From the NCBI GenBank assembly GCA_963733265.1, contig CAVTCF010000001.1, positions 62,001 to 126,000 on the forward strand: a stretch of DNA of 64,000 bases, written 5' to 3'. The notes below the pieces were generated by a model, which did not search any database, was not told the DNA's origin, and saw nothing but the letters and a program-made list of their open reading frames with translations. Origin of the DNA: PALSA-1006 sp963733265. GTDB lineage: Bacteria; Pseudomonadota; Gammaproteobacteria; Burkholderiales; Gallionellaceae. The position numbers were made by a program, and so were the translations under genes. Every line of letters starts with the position of its first letter. Positions within the stretch are counted from its first letter, which is position 1. Positions 18,631 through 28,901 of the stretch are shown here, in pieces.

Positions 18631-21600
18631 GTGAGCACTTCTTCGTTGCAAGAAAAGTCTGGGGTATCGGTTCAATACGGACTGCCAGCCCAGCAGGGTT
18701 TGTATGATCCGCGCCAAGAGCGCGATGCGTGCGGTGTGGGCTTTGTGGCACATATTAAAGGGACACCAAGCCACGGCATTGTGAGCCAGGGTCTCCAAAT
18801 ATTGGAAAACCTGACGCATCGAGGCGCGGTGGGTGCCGATCCTTTGGCGGGCGATGGTGCGGGAATTCTGATTCAGGTTCCGGATAAATTTCTGCGCGAT
18901 GAATTGGGTTGGGGCGGCATAAAGTTACCTGCCGCTGGTGAGTATGGCGTGGGGATGGTTTTTCTACCGCGCAATGAAGCCGCGCGCGCCGCGTGTGAAA
19001 AAGTCATTGCCAAAAAAATCGATGCAGAAGGGCAAACACTGATCGGCTGGCGTGATGTGCCGGTAGACAGAAGCGGTCTGGGCGAGAGTGTGAAAGCGGT
19101 TGAGCCGGTGGTGCGCCAGGTGTTTATCGGACGCGGAAAAAAGATCAAGGATCAGGACAGTTTCGAACGCAAATTGTTCGTGATTCGCAAGACCGTCGAA
19201 CACGCCGTGCGCGCTTTGGCCGATGACCAAGGCTGCGGTTTTTACGTGCCGTCAATGTCTTCACGCACCGTGGTTTACAAAGGCATGCTGCTGGCCGATC
19301 AGGTCGGAAAATATTTTATCGACTTGCAAGACCCGCGTGTAACCAGTGCCCTCGCGCTGGTTCACCAACGCTTTTCAACCAACACCTTCCCGACATGGAA
19401 TCTGGCGCATCCGTTCCGCATGATCGCGCACAACGGCGAAATCAACACGGTACGCGGAAACGTAAATTGGATGGCCGCGCGCCATGCGGCGATGTCGTCA
19501 AAGTTTTTGGGTGAAGACCTGGAAAAATTGTGGCCGCTGATCGTTGGCGGCCAGTCTGACTCGGCTTGTTTCGACAATGCGCTGGAACTGTTGGTGGCGG
19601 GCGGGTATACCCTGCCGCACGCAATGATGCTGCTCATTCCCGAAGCTTGGGCCGGCAATCCCCTGATGGATGAAGAGCGCCGCGCTTTCTATGAATATCA
19701 TGCCGCACTGATGGAGCCGTGGGACGGCCCTGCCGCCGTGGCCTTTACCGATGGCCGCATGATCGGTGCCACGCTGGATCGTAATGGTTTGCGTCCGGCG
19801 CGCTATCTGATCACCGACGACGACATTGTGTTGATGGCGTCCGAAATGGGTGTGCTACCCATTCCACAAAACAAGATTGTGAAGAAGTGGCGCCTGCAAC
19901 CGGGCAAGATGTTCCTGATCGATATGCAGGCCGGTCGTATTGTGGATGACGCCGAATTAAAAACCCAGCTCGCGACAGCCAAACCCTATCGCAAGTGGAT
20001 CGAGAAATCGCGGTACTTCTTGGCCGACTTGCCGGAATCCAAAGACAAGTTTTCACCACAAGAAACGCTGCTCGATATTCAACAGGCTTTTGGCTACACG
20101 CAGGAAGATGTTAAATTTTTGATCGCGCCGATGGCGGCATCGGGAGAAGAAGCCACCGGTTCGATGGGTAACGACGCGGCACTGCCGGTTCTTTCCACCA
20201 GAAGCAAGGTGCTCTACAACTACTTTAAACAGTTGTTCGCGCAAGTGACAAATCCGCCAATCGATCCGATTCGCGAAGAGATCGTCATGTCGCTGACTAC
20301 CTTTATCGGCCCCAAACCAAATCTGCTCGGTATTGACGAGACTGATCCGCCGCTGCGTCTGGAAGCGCATCAACCTGTGCTGACAAACAATGATATTGCC
20401 AAATTGCGCAATATTCATAAGTCGACAAAGGGGCAGTTCAAATCGCTCGTGCTCGACATTACTTATCCGGCAAAACAGGGTGCCAAAGGCTGTGCCACTG
20501 CACTCAAAGCCTTGCGTAAAGCGGCCAGCCAATCAGTGGCTGACGGCTACAATATCTTGATTTTGTCCGACCGTAATGTTTCACGTGATCGCGTGGCGAT
20601 CCCGGCGCTGCTGGCAACATCGGGCATACATCACCATCTGGTTAACGCAGGTTTGCGCACCAGCACCGGCTTGGTTGTTGACACGGGCTCTGCCCGTGAA
20701 ACACATCATGTGGCGCTACTGGCCGGGTATGGTGCGGAAGCGATTTGCCCTTGGTTGGCATTCGATACTATTGCCGAAATTGCCGATCAATTGCCAGGCG
20801 GAATTGATGCCAAGGAAGCCCAAAAGCGTTTTATCAAAGGTGTTAACAAAGGCTTGCTGAAAGTGATGTCCAAAATGGGCATTTCGACTTACCAGTCTTA
20901 TTGCGGGGCGCAGATATTTGAAGCCATCGGTTTGAATGCTGACTTTGTTGCGGATTATTTTACCGGTACCGCGACGCAAATCGAAGGTATCGGTTTGGCC
21001 GAAGTGGCCGAAGAAGCCGTGCGCATGCATGTTGATGCTTTCGGCAACGACCCGGTGCTCGCAAAAATGCTGGACGCGGGAGGTGAATATGCATACCGCA
21101 TTCGCGGTGAAGAGCATATGTGGACACCCGAGTCCATCTCCAAGCTGCAACATGCGACGCGCGCCAATAATTTCAACACCTACAAAGAATACGCAAAGCT
21201 CATCAACGATCAGGCGCACAAACTGAAAACATTGCGCGGTCTGTTTGAGATCAAATCTGCAGGCGCGGCAGTGCCGCTGGATGAGGTTGAGTCCGCCAAA
21301 GAAATCGTCAAGCGTTTTGTTACCGGCGCGATGTCGCTGGGTTCAATTTCTACCGAGGCACACACCACCTTGGCAATTGCCATGAACCGTATAGGCGGCA
21401 AGTCGAATACGGGCGAAGGCGGTGAAGATTCCAATCGTTTCCGCACGCTGCGGGCAGGCGAGAAACTTTCCGACATCATCGGCAAAAATCGCATTGCGGC
21501 GGATTTGGTTGTGCAAGAGGGTGATTCTTTGCGTTCGCGCATCAAGCAAGTTGCCTCGGGTCGTTTCGGGGTCACCGCAGAATATTTGAGCAGCGCCGAT

Positions 21601-23328
21601 CAGATTCAAATCAAAATGGCACAGGGAGCGAAGCCCGGAGAAGGCGGCCAATTGCCCGGCGGGAAGGTATCGGAATATATCGCCAAGCTGAGATTCTCCG
21701 TGCCCGGCGTGGGCTTGATTTCACCGCCGCCGCATCATGACATTTACTCTATCGAAGATTTGGCGCAACTCATTCATGATTTGAAAAATTCCAATCCAAC
21801 GGCTTCAATTTCGGTCAAGCTGGTATCCGAAGTGGGCGTGGGTACTGTTGCTGCCGGCGTCTCCAAAGCAAAGGCTGATCACATTGTGGTTTCAGGCTTT
21901 GACGGCGGCACGGGGGCATCGCCATTGTCTTCCATCAAGCATGCGGGTACGCCTTGGGAACTGGGTCTGGCCGAAGCGCAACAAACACTGGTACTGAATA
22001 AGCTGCGCGGTCGTATCGGACTACAGGTTGACGGCCAACTGAAAACAGGCCGCGATGTTCTGATCGGTGCGCTGCTTGGTGCCGACGAATTCGGTTTTGC
22101 CACAGCGCCGCTGGTGGTAGAAGGCTGTATCATGATGCGCAAGTGTCATCTGAATACTTGTCCGGTTGGCGTGGCAACGCAAGACCCCGAGTTGCGCAAG
22201 AAATTTACCGGTCAACCCGAGCATGTGGTTAATTATTTCTTCTTTGTTGCCGAAGAAGTGCGCGAGTTGATGGCGCAGATCGGGATTCGCAAATTTGATG
22301 ATCTGATTGGACGCAGCGATCTGCTGGACGTAAAACACAGCATCGCTCATTGGAAATCACAGGGTTTGGATTTCTCCAAGATATTCCATCAACCATTAGT
22401 GGCTGCCAGCGTGGCGCGTCGCCATACGGAGGAACAAGATCACGAACTCGTGAAAGCGCTGGACAATATATTAATTGCCCAAGCCAAGGAAGCACTGGAT
22501 GCGCAACGTGTGGTGACGATTGAAACCGCAATCGGCAATTCAAATCGTACCGTGGGCACGATGCTCTCACATGAAGTGGCAAAACGCTACGGACACGCCG
22601 GGTTACCCGCCGACACGATCAATGTGAAACTGCGCGGCACCGCCGGGCAAAGCTTTGGTGCCTTTTTGACGCACGGCATTACTTTCGAGCTGACCGGTGA
22701 AGGCAACGACTATGTCGGGAAGGGGTTGTGCGGCGGACGCATTGTGGTCAAGCCTTCTGATGATTGCAAAATCATTGCGGAAGAAAATATTATCGTCGGA
22801 AATACCGTGATGTATGGCGCAACCTCCGGTGAATGTTTTTTCCGTGGTGTTGCGGGCGAACGTTTCGCAGTACGCAATTCGGGAGCTGTTGCCGTGGTTG
22901 AAGGCCTCGGCGATCACGGTTGCGAATATATGACAGGCGGCATGGTCGTTGTATTGGGTCAAACCGGACGCAACTTTGCGGCAGGTATGTCCGGTGGCGT
23001 TGCCTATGTGTTGGACGAAGACGGCACATTCAGCAAGCGATGTAACTTGTCAATGGTGGAGCTGGAAGCCGTGCCTGAAGAAGTTGCGGCAAGCGAAACC
23101 GGAGAAGTTGGGTCGCACGGGCGCGTGCATTTCAATCATTTGAACAAAGCCGATGCCGCAGCCTTGCATGGAAAAATTACCAAGCACTTGCGCTACACGG
23201 GCAGTGTTCGCGCCAAGCTGATTCTGGATAACTGGAGTACCTATCTACCCAAGTTTGTGAAGGTCATGCCGACCGAATATCGTCGTGCGTTGCTTGAAAT
23301 TGCGATGCAACAAAAGGAGGCCGCATAA
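18631..23328 (+). CDS. gltB: glutamate synthase (NADPH) large subunit
   Basis: The large subunit (about 1565 residues) hydrolyses glutamine, channels ammonia and reductively aminates 2-oxoglutarate. The N-terminal amidotransferase nucleophile is the Cys of ERDACGVGF, exposed after removal of the propeptide. The synthase domain has the FMN site and the 3Fe-4S cysteines in CIMMRKCHLNTCPVG. The C-terminal beta-helix (GXXG repeats) follows. An ATG at 18619 lacks a ribosome site, while GTG at 18631 follows GAGGA at correct spacing, so I prefer 18631. The stop overlaps the gltD start. Confidence 0.95.
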   Translation: MSTSSLQEKSGVSVQYGLPAQQGLYDPRQERDACGVGFVAHIKGTPSHGIVSQGLQILENLTHRGAVGADPLAGDGAGILIQVPDKFLRDELGWGGIKLPAAGEYGVGMVFLPRNEAARAACEKVIAKKIDAEGQTLIGWRDVPVDRSGLGESVKAVEPVVRQVFIGRGKKIKDQDSFERKLFVIRKTVEHAVRALADDQGCGFYVPSMSSRTVVYKGMLLADQVGKYFIDLQDPRVTSALALVHQRFSTNTFPTWNLAHPFRMIAHNGEINTVRGNVNWMAARHAAMSSKFLGEDLEKLWPLIVGGQSDSACFDNALELLVAGGYTLPHAMMLLIPEAWAGNPLMDEERRAFYEYHAALMEPWDGPAAVAFTDGRMIGATLDRNGLRPARYLITDDDIVLMASEMGVLPIPQNKIVKKWRLQPGKMFLIDMQAGRIVDDAELKTQLATAKPYRKWIEKSRYFLADLPESKDKFSPQETLLDIQQAFGYTQEDVKFLIAPMAASGEEATGSMGNDAALPVLSTRSKVLYNYFKQLFAQVTNPPIDPIREEIVMSLTTFIGPKPNLLGIDETDPPLRLEAHQPVLTNNDIAKLRNIHKSTKGQFKSLVLDITYPAKQGAKGCATALKALRKAASQSVADGYNILILSDRNVSRDRVAIPALLATSGIHHHLVNAGLRTSTGLVVDTGSARETHHVALLAGYGAEAICPWLAFDTIAEIADQLPGGIDAKEAQKRFIKGVNKGLLKVMSKMGISTYQSYCGAQIFEAIGLNADFVADYFTGTATQIEGIGLAEVAEEAVRMHVDAFGNDPVLAKMLDAGGEYAYRIRGEEHMWTPESISKLQHATRANNFNTYKEYAKLINDQAHKLKTLRGLFEIKSAGAAVPLDEVESAKEIVKRFVTGAMSLGSISTEAHTTLAIAMNRIGGKSNTGEGGEDSNRFRTLRAGEKLSDIIGKNRIAADLVVQEGDSLRSRIKQVASGRFGVTAEYLSSADQIQIKMAQGAKPGEGGQLPGGKVSEYIAKLRFSVPGVGLISPPPHHDIYSIEDLAQLIHDLKNSNPTASISVKLVSEVGVGTVAAGVSKAKADHIVVSGFDGGTGASPLSSIKHAGTPWELGLAEAQQTLVLNKLRGRIGLQVDGQLKTGRDVLIGALLGADEFGFATAPLVVEGCIMMRKCHLNTCPVGVATQDPELRKKFTGQPEHVVNYFFFVAEEVRELMAQIGIRKFDDLIGRSDLLDVKHSIAHWKSQGLDFSKIFHQPLVAASVARRHTEEQDHELVKALDNILIAQAKEALDAQRVVTIETAIGNSNRTVGTMLSHEVAKRYGHAGLPADTINVKLRGTAGQSFGAFLTHGITFELTGEGNDYVGKGLCGGRIVVKPSDDCKIIAEENIIVGNTVMYGATSGECFFRGVAGERFAVRNSGAVAVVEGLGDHGCEYMTGGMVVVLGQTGRNFAAGMSGGVAYVLDEDGTFSKRCNLSMVELEAVPEEVAASETGEVGSHGRVHFNHLNKADAAALHGKITKHLRYTGSVRAKLILDNWSTYLPKFVKVMPTEYRRALLEIAMQQKEAA

Positions 23329-24791
23329 TGGGTAAGCCAACAGGATTTATGGAATTTGAACGCCTCAGCGAAGGCTACATCCCCGTTGAAAACCGCCTGA
23401 CAAATTACCGCGAATTTGTCGCGCATCTCACCGATGCGGAAGCCAAAATTCAGGGTGCGCGCTGCATGGATTGCGGCATTCCGTTTTGTAACACAGGGTG
23501 TCCGGTCAACAACATTATTCCCGACTGGAATGACCTGGTGTATCGCGGTAATTGGAAAGAAGCACTTGACGTACTGCATTCCACAAACAACTTTCCGGAA
23601 GTGACAGGACGTATTTGCCCTGCACCGTGTGAAGCGGCATGTACGCTGAATATCAATAATGATGCGGTGGGCATCAAGTCCATCGAACACGCGATCATTG
23701 ACAAAGGCGGCGAAAATGGCTGGGTGGTTCCGCAGATTGCCCAGAAAAAAACCGGCAAAAAGATCGCGGTAGTGGGCTCGGGGCCGGCAGGACTGGCTGC
23801 CGCGCAACAGTTGGTGCGTGCAGGCCACAGCGTTACCGTGTTTGAAAAGAACAGTCGCATTGGCGGATTAATGCGGTATGGAATTCCTGACTTCAAACTG
23901 GACAAACGGCTGATTGATTGGCGCATCGCGCAATTGGAAGCAGAAGGAGTTGAGTTCCGTACCAATACTTTTGTGGGCAAAGAAGCGCCGGGTAAAGGGA
24001 TTGCCAATGACGCGAAACAAACCATCAATCCAAAAGATTTGCTAAAGAAATTTGATGCGGTTGTTTTGGCAGGCGGTTCGGAACAGCCACGCGACTTGCC
24101 GGTGCCGGGACGAGAACTAAAAGGAGTGCACTTTGCGCTGGAGTTTCTCATCCCGCAGAACAAAGAAAATGCCGGTGATGCAAAGAATCCGACCAATGTA
24201 TCCGGCAAGCATGTTGTCGTTATCGGTGGTGGCGATACCGGCTCGGATTGCGTAGGTACATCCAACCGCCAAGGCGCAGCTTCGGTTACTCAAATAGAAG
24301 TGATGCCCCGTGCGCCTGATCAGGAAAACAAACCGATGACTTGGCCAAACTGGCCGCTCAAACTTCGCACATCCAGTTCGCATGAAGAAGGCTGTACACG
24401 CGACTGGGCGATAGCCACGAAAGAATTCGTGGGTGAAGACGGCGTGCTCAAAGCGATCAAAGCAGTGCGTGTCGAATTTAAAGACGGCAAGATGGTTGAA
24501 ATTGCGGGAAGCGAATTTGAACTCAAGGCGGACTTCGTGTTTCTCGCCATGGGTTTTACCAATCCTTTGCAGCAAGTACTTGATGCATTCGGCGTAGAAA
24601 AAGACGCTCGCGGAAACGCCAAAGCCAGTACCGAAGGCGTGGGCAGCTATCAGACCAATGTTAATAAAGTATTTGCGGCAGGTGATTTTCGTCGCGGCCA
24701 GTCGTTGGTGGTGTGGGCAATTCGCGAGGGGCGCCAGGCTGCACGCGCGGTTGATGAGTTCTTGACAGGCTCGTCGGTATTGCCGCGGTAA
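23328..24791 (+). CDS. gltD: glutamate synthase (NADPH) small subunit
   Basis: This 487-residue flavoprotein passes electrons from NADPH to GltB. The N-terminus has the two 4Fe-4S cysteine clusters (CMDCGIPFCNTGCP and CPAPCEAACTL). The FAD-binding GSGPAGLAAAQQL and the NADPH-binding GGGDTGSDCVG follow. TAATG overlap with gltB indicates coupled, stoichiometric synthesis. Length and motifs are normal. Confidence 0.96.
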   Translation: MGKPTGFMEFERLSEGYIPVENRLTNYREFVAHLTDAEAKIQGARCMDCGIPFCNTGCPVNNIIPDWNDLVYRGNWKEALDVLHSTNNFPEVTGRICPAPCEAACTLNINNDAVGIKSIEHAIIDKGGENGWVVPQIAQKKTGKKIAVVGSGPAGLAAAQQLVRAGHSVTVFEKNSRIGGLMRYGIPDFKLDKRLIDWRIAQLEAEGVEFRTNTFVGKEAPGKGIANDAKQTINPKDLLKKFDAVVLAGGSEQPRDLPVPGRELKGVHFALEFLIPQNKENAGDAKNPTNVSGKHVVVIGGGDTGSDCVGTSNRQGAASVTQIEVMPRAPDQENKPMTWPNWPLKLRTSSSHEEGCTRDWAIATKEFVGEDGVLKAIKAVRVEFKDGKMVEIAGSEFELKADFVFLAMGFTNPLQQVLDAFGVEKDARGNAKASTEGVGSYQTNVNKVFAAGDFRRGQSLVVWAIREGRQAARAVDEFLTGSSVLPR

Positions 24792-24838
24792 TAACTTCTG
24801 CTCCGCAGATTTACACCGGTATATTTTATAGGGCAATT

Positions 24839-25903
24839 ATGAATTTCAAAGTAAAAAACGATACCTTTCTGCGTGCCCTGTTACGCCAACCAACCGAATA
24901 TACTCCGCTGTGGATGATGCGCCAAGCGGGGCGCTATTTGCCCGAGTATTGCGCCACCCGCAAACGTGCAGGCAGCTTTCTCAATTTGTGCAAAAGCCCG
25001 GATATGGCTACCGAGGTGACACTGCAACCGTTGGATCGCTTTCCGCTGGATGCGGCTATATTGTTTTCCGATATTCTCACTGTACCCGACGCGATGGGTT
25101 TGGGGCTATATTTTGCCGAAGGGGAAGGCCCGAAGTTTGAACGCCCACTGCGTGACGAAGCGGCAATCATGGCATTGCGCGTGCCCGACATCGGCAAAGA
25201 GTTGAAATATGTGACCGATGCAGTTTCACAGATTCGAAGAGCGCTTGATAGCAGTGTCCCCTTGATCGGATTCTCCGGCAGCCCGTGGACGTTGTCTTGC
25301 TACATGGTTGAAGGCGGCGGCAGTAATGATTATGCCAAGGTGAAGACGCTGATGTACAAAGAGCCAAAGCTGATGCATCACATCTTAAACGTCACCGCGC
25401 AGGCGGTTACCGCGTACCTGAATGCACAAATTGAAGCAGGCGCGCAGGCCGTGATGATTTTCGATTCATGGGGCGGCGCATTGTCACACGCGGCATTCCA
25501 CGAATTTTCATTGGCTTATACCCAACGCATCGTTGACGGATTGATCAAAGAAAAAGACGGTGTGCGCATTCCTTCCATTGTGTTCACCAAGGGTGGCGGC
25601 TTGTGGATTGAAAGCATTGCCAGTATTGGTTGTGATGCCGTCGGATTGGATTGGACAATGGACATCGGCGTAGCGCGGCAGAAGGTTGGCGATAAAGTCG
25701 CTTTGCAAGGCAACATTGATCCGACAGTATTATTTGCCACACCGGAAGTTATCCGTAATGAAGTAGAAAAAGTATTAACGAGTTACGGCTATGGTAGCGG
25801 TCATGTGTTCAATTTGGGGCATGGTATTTCGCAATTTACCAACCCGGACAACGCTGCGGCTCTGGTTCAAGCTGTGCATGAGTTAAGTAAAAAATATCAT
25901 TAA
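24839..25903 (+). CDS. hemE: uroporphyrinogen decarboxylase
   Basis: This 354-residue TIM-barrel enzyme removes the four acetate carboxyls of uroporphyrinogen III to give coproporphyrinogen III. The signatures PLWMMRQAGRYLPEY (residues about 22-36, arginines bind substrate) and GFSGSPWTLSCYMVEG are intact, as is the catalytic Asp in FSDILTVPDAMGL. Start is ATG at 24839, 47 bp after gltD. A hairpin with T-rich tail follows. Confidence 0.96.
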   Translation: MNFKVKNDTFLRALLRQPTEYTPLWMMRQAGRYLPEYCATRKRAGSFLNLCKSPDMATEVTLQPLDRFPLDAAILFSDILTVPDAMGLGLYFAEGEGPKFERPLRDEAAIMALRVPDIGKELKYVTDAVSQIRRALDSSVPLIGFSGSPWTLSCYMVEGGGSNDYAKVKTLMYKEPKLMHHILNVTAQAVTAYLNAQIEAGAQAVMIFDSWGGALSHAAFHEFSLAYTQRIVDGLIKEKDGVRIPSIVFTKGGGLWIESIASIGCDAVGLDWTMDIGVARQKVGDKVALQGNIDPTVLFATPEVIRNEVEKVLTSYGYGSGHVFNLGHGISQFTNPDNAAALVQAVHELSKKYH

Positions 25904-25961
25904 AAACGCTTGACAAAGAGTGCGGTTATAAACAGGGCATCAGTTTGTTGCAGATTTATGT

Positions 25962-25992
25962 AAAGGCCACAGGGTAATTTCTTGCGGCCTTT
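25962..25992 (+). terminator. probable intrinsic terminator of hemE
   Basis: AAAGGCC at 25962-25968 pairs with GGCCTTT at 25986-25992, followed by ATTGTTTTG. The loop is long (17 nt). Confidence 0.55.
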
Positions 25993-26133
25993 ATTGTTTT
26001 GTAAGTTATTGATTTTTATTGAATAATAAACAGCCTATTTTTTGAGCAACGAAAATAACTGTATAAATCTTTAGAGGTTAGCATCGCTGTTAAACTGTTA
26101 TGCACATAGTTATCCACAGGATTTGTGTATAAG
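25993..26133. promoter_or_regulatory. AT-rich segment plus three DnaA boxes upstream of priA (origin-like)
   Basis: Three exact matches to TTATNCACA lie within 36 bp: TTATGCACA at 26098-26106, TTATCCACA at 26110-26118 and TTATACACA on the minus strand at 26125-26133. A weaker match (TTATAAACA) is at about 25926. Between the hemE terminator and the boxes lies a T/A-rich stretch (about 25990-26045) that could melt easily. The arrangement is that of a DnaA-bound site next to an unwinding element. It could be oriC, a DnaA-titration site or DnaA control of priA. Confidence 0.5.
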
Positions 26134-26203
26134 AAAAAATCTCCATATTCTTCAAGCGGGTTAGCGTAATTTCACAGAAATAACCGGAGAATTACTCATT
26201 AAA

Positions 26204-28384
26204 ATGCCCATCGTTCGTGTCGCGCTAGATGTGCCGTTGTCAACACTTTTTGATTATTACTTAAGTGCTGATTTGACCGTCGAAATCGGAGAGCGGGTGC
26301 TCGTTCCATTCGGGCGCAAACAAGTTGTGGGCATTGTCATTGATCAGGCAGAAAACTCTGATCTTGAGCGTGATCGCATAAAATCTGTCGTGCAAGTACT
26401 TGATGATGTACCACCGTTGCCTGTCGAACTCCTTGCGCTACTGCGCTTCTGTAGCGACTACTACCATCATCCGCTGGGGATGACTGTCATGTCTGCGTTG
26501 CCGGCAAGAGCACGCGCGAATGAACCTGTTGCGATCAAGCGGGAATTAAGTTTTACGCTGACTGATTTGGGCCGCGCGCTCGACCTGACACAACTTCCAA
26601 AACGCCGTGTAATACAGCATCGGATTTTGCAGGCATTGCAAAACAGTGCAATGAATGGTGCCCAGATTCGCGCTTTGTCTCCCAGTGCGCCCGCAAATCT
26701 TAAAGTGATAATAGAACAAGGCTGGGTGATTTCCTGCGAAGCACCCGTCGCAGTAACAGCAGAGCATACTTTTAGCAATATACATACGCCGACAGTTGAG
26801 CAACAGGTGGCGATCAACGCGGTCATTCAGGTGCAGGGGTATCGTTGCTTCTTGCTGCATGGCATAACTGGCAGCGGCAAGACCGAAGTGTATGTTCATC
26901 TGATGCACCAGACATTGCAACGCGGCGGACAAGTACTGTTATTAGTTCCAGAAATAAACCTGACACCGCAACTAGAGAATTATTTCCGCAGCCGCTTTCC
27001 CGATTCCGAACTGGCAAGTCTGCACAGCGGCTTAAGTGACGGCGAGCGAATGAACAAGTGGCTACGGGCACAATCCGGCCAAGCGCGTATTGTGCTGGGG
27101 ACGCGCTTGGCAGTGTTTACCCCGCTGCCGCAACTCAGTTTGATACTGGTGGACGAGGAACATGATTCCTCTTTCAAGCAGCAAGATGGTTTACGCTATA
27201 GTGCCCGAGACGTGGCTATCTTCCGCGCAAACCAGCGCGGCGTACATATCGTGCTTGGCTCGGCAACTCCATCGTTGGAAAGTTATTACAACGCGCAAAG
27301 TGGACGCTATCAACTCTTGAAATTAACGCAGCGTGCCGCTGAACAAGCCCGGCTGCCGCAGGTGCGTTGCCTCAATATTAACAATACACCCATGCAAGAA
27401 GGCATCAGTCCGGCGCTGCTGGCGGCACTTGGCGAACGCCTGCAACGCAAAGAACAGAGCCTGGTTTTCATAAACCGTCGCGGCTACGCCCCAGTATTAA
27501 TGTGTACCGCCTGCGGCTGGCTATCGGGTTGCCCCAATTGCGCTGGGAAATTAGTACTGCATACAAAAGACCGACGTTTGCGGTGCCACCACTGCGGCTA
27601 TCAGGAGCGCGTACCGCACGCCTGTCCAAGCTGCGGCAATGCTGATTTAAAACCGGTAGGTATAGGCACGCAGCGCGTCGAGGAAGCGCTGCAGGCACAC
27701 TTTCCGGAAGCTCGCATTTTGCGAGTTGACCGGGACAGCACTCGCAATAAAGGCAGTTGGGCGGCGATGCGCAAAAAAATTCATGATGATGCGGTCGACA
27801 TTCTAGTGGGCACACAGATTTTAGCGAAAGGCCACGACTTTCCTAATTTAACGCTGGTGGGGGTCTTGAACCCGGACGGCGCCTTGTACAGCGCAGATTT
27901 CCGCGCATCAGAAAAACTCTTTGCGCAACTTGCCCAGGTTTCCGGTCGCGCAGGACGCGCCGACAAACCAGGCGAGGTGCTGGTACAAACAGCATTCCCC
28001 GATCACCCCTTGTTCCGCGCGTTGCGCGCGCATGACTTTGATGCATGGGCGCAAACTTTGTTAACAGAACGCGAGCAAGCCGGATTCCCCCCTTTCGTTT
28101 TTCAGGTTTTATTACGTGCGGAAGGAAAACAAGAAAGTGAAGTCTACGCATTCTTAAAACGTGCAAGAGAAGCAGCACTGGCATTGGCAATGCCAGTGGA
28201 AACATATGGAGTGGTCGCGGCAACGATGGCAAAACGTGCTAATCATATTCGGGCGCAATTGTTGGTTCAGAGTAACACCCGCAAGTCATTGCAACAATTT
28301 TTACGCGCATGGTGCCCCGTGCTGGATGAAATTCCTTCGCAAAAACTGCGCTGGTCGCTGGACATTGACCCGCTGGAGTTTTAG
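26204..28384 (+). CDS. priA: primosomal replication-restart helicase PriA
   Basis: This 726-residue 3'-5' superfamily-2 helicase restarts stalled replication forks. The N-terminal DNA-binding domain precedes Walker A GITGSGKTEVY, the DEEHDSSFKQ box and motif III GSATPSLESY. The zinc-binding insertion has eight cysteines in CTACGWLSGCPNC and CHHCG...CPSCG, and motif VI QVSGRAGRAD follows. Length is normal. A DnaA-box cluster lies 70-105 bp upstream. Confidence 0.95.
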   Translation: MPIVRVALDVPLSTLFDYYLSADLTVEIGERVLVPFGRKQVVGIVIDQAENSDLERDRIKSVVQVLDDVPPLPVELLALLRFCSDYYHHPLGMTVMSALPARARANEPVAIKRELSFTLTDLGRALDLTQLPKRRVIQHRILQALQNSAMNGAQIRALSPSAPANLKVIIEQGWVISCEAPVAVTAEHTFSNIHTPTVEQQVAINAVIQVQGYRCFLLHGITGSGKTEVYVHLMHQTLQRGGQVLLLVPEINLTPQLENYFRSRFPDSELASLHSGLSDGERMNKWLRAQSGQARIVLGTRLAVFTPLPQLSLILVDEEHDSSFKQQDGLRYSARDVAIFRANQRGVHIVLGSATPSLESYYNAQSGRYQLLKLTQRAAEQARLPQVRCLNINNTPMQEGISPALLAALGERLQRKEQSLVFINRRGYAPVLMCTACGWLSGCPNCAGKLVLHTKDRRLRCHHCGYQERVPHACPSCGNADLKPVGIGTQRVEEALQAHFPEARILRVDRDSTRNKGSWAAMRKKIHDDAVDILVGTQILAKGHDFPNLTLVGVLNPDGALYSADFRASEKLFAQLAQVSGRAGRADKPGEVLVQTAFPDHPLFRALRAHDFDAWAQTLLTEREQAGFPPFVFQVLLRAEGKQESEVYAFLKRAREAALALAMPVETYGVVAATMAKRANHIRAQLLVQSNTRKSLQQFLRAWCPVLDEIPSQKLRWSLDIDPLEF

Positions 28385-28465
28385 AGTGTTGTCTAGAATA
28401 AATACCGGATTAGTTTAGTTCTTGCAGTAATGGAGTTCGCACACAAAATCAGAAGGGAAGAAAAC

Positions 28466-28843
28466 ATGCAAAAGCAATCTGTTGCAATCGTAGGGCTGGG
28501 TAGGGTAGGGTCTGTGTTTCTGGAAAAATTATTGGCACATACTAACCGGCAAATCGCTATTGTTGCCGTGGCAGAAAAAGGTGCGACAACAGGAGTTGCT
28601 CTGGCAAAATCGCAAGGCATAGTGAATTTGAGCATCGACCAATTGGTCGCAAAGAGTAACAGCATCGATATCATATTTGATCTGACGGGGCTAACCGACG
28701 TGCGCCATGAGCTAAGAGAAAAATTGCTGGCTTCGGGAAATCGAAACACAGTCATTGCCACAGAGAGTATCGCTTCGCTTATCTGGGCGTTAATTTCCGA
28801 CGGTGAGAGCCTGCCCAACGTGCATGACAAAGTGGGTTACTAA
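28466..28843 (+). CDS. small Rossmann-fold NAD(P)-binding protein
   Basis: This 125-residue protein starts with QKQSVAIVGLGRVGSVFLEKLL, a classic dinucleotide-binding beta-alpha-beta motif (GLGRVG). It ends after about one Rossmann domain, so it resembles the N-terminal half of a homoserine- or aspartate-dehydrogenase-like enzyme without a catalytic domain. An upstream in-frame ATG at 28430 exists, but AAGGGAAG places the start at 28466. It is the last gene before the island. Substrate is unknown. Confidence 0.6.
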   Translation: MQKQSVAIVGLGRVGSVFLEKLLAHTNRQIAIVAVAEKGATTGVALAKSQGIVNLSIDQLVAKSNSIDIIFDLTGLTDVRHELREKLLASGNRNTVIATESIASLIWALISDGESLPNVHDKVGY

Positions 28844-28864
28844 CCCCCAACGATTACACTAATA

Positions 28865-28901
28865 TGGTCGGAGTAAGAGGATTCGAACCCTGCGTCCCGA
28901 A
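28865..28901 (-). pseudogene. tRNA-Pro 3'-end remnant, left attachment site of the island
   Basis: 25 bp here are identical to the 3' end (including CCA) of tRNA-Pro at 45657-45681. The next 12 bases (CTGCGTCCCGAA) match the anticodon arm, but eight bases between them (TCCGGCCC in the intact copy) are missing. It is therefore a decayed attL/attR-type copy of the tRNA end and cannot give a functional tRNA. Confidence 0.85.

Noticed and set aside
25911..25945. TTGACA with a nearby TATAAA as a promoter after hemE
   Set aside because: Spacing is about 10 bp, too short for sigma-70 recognition.
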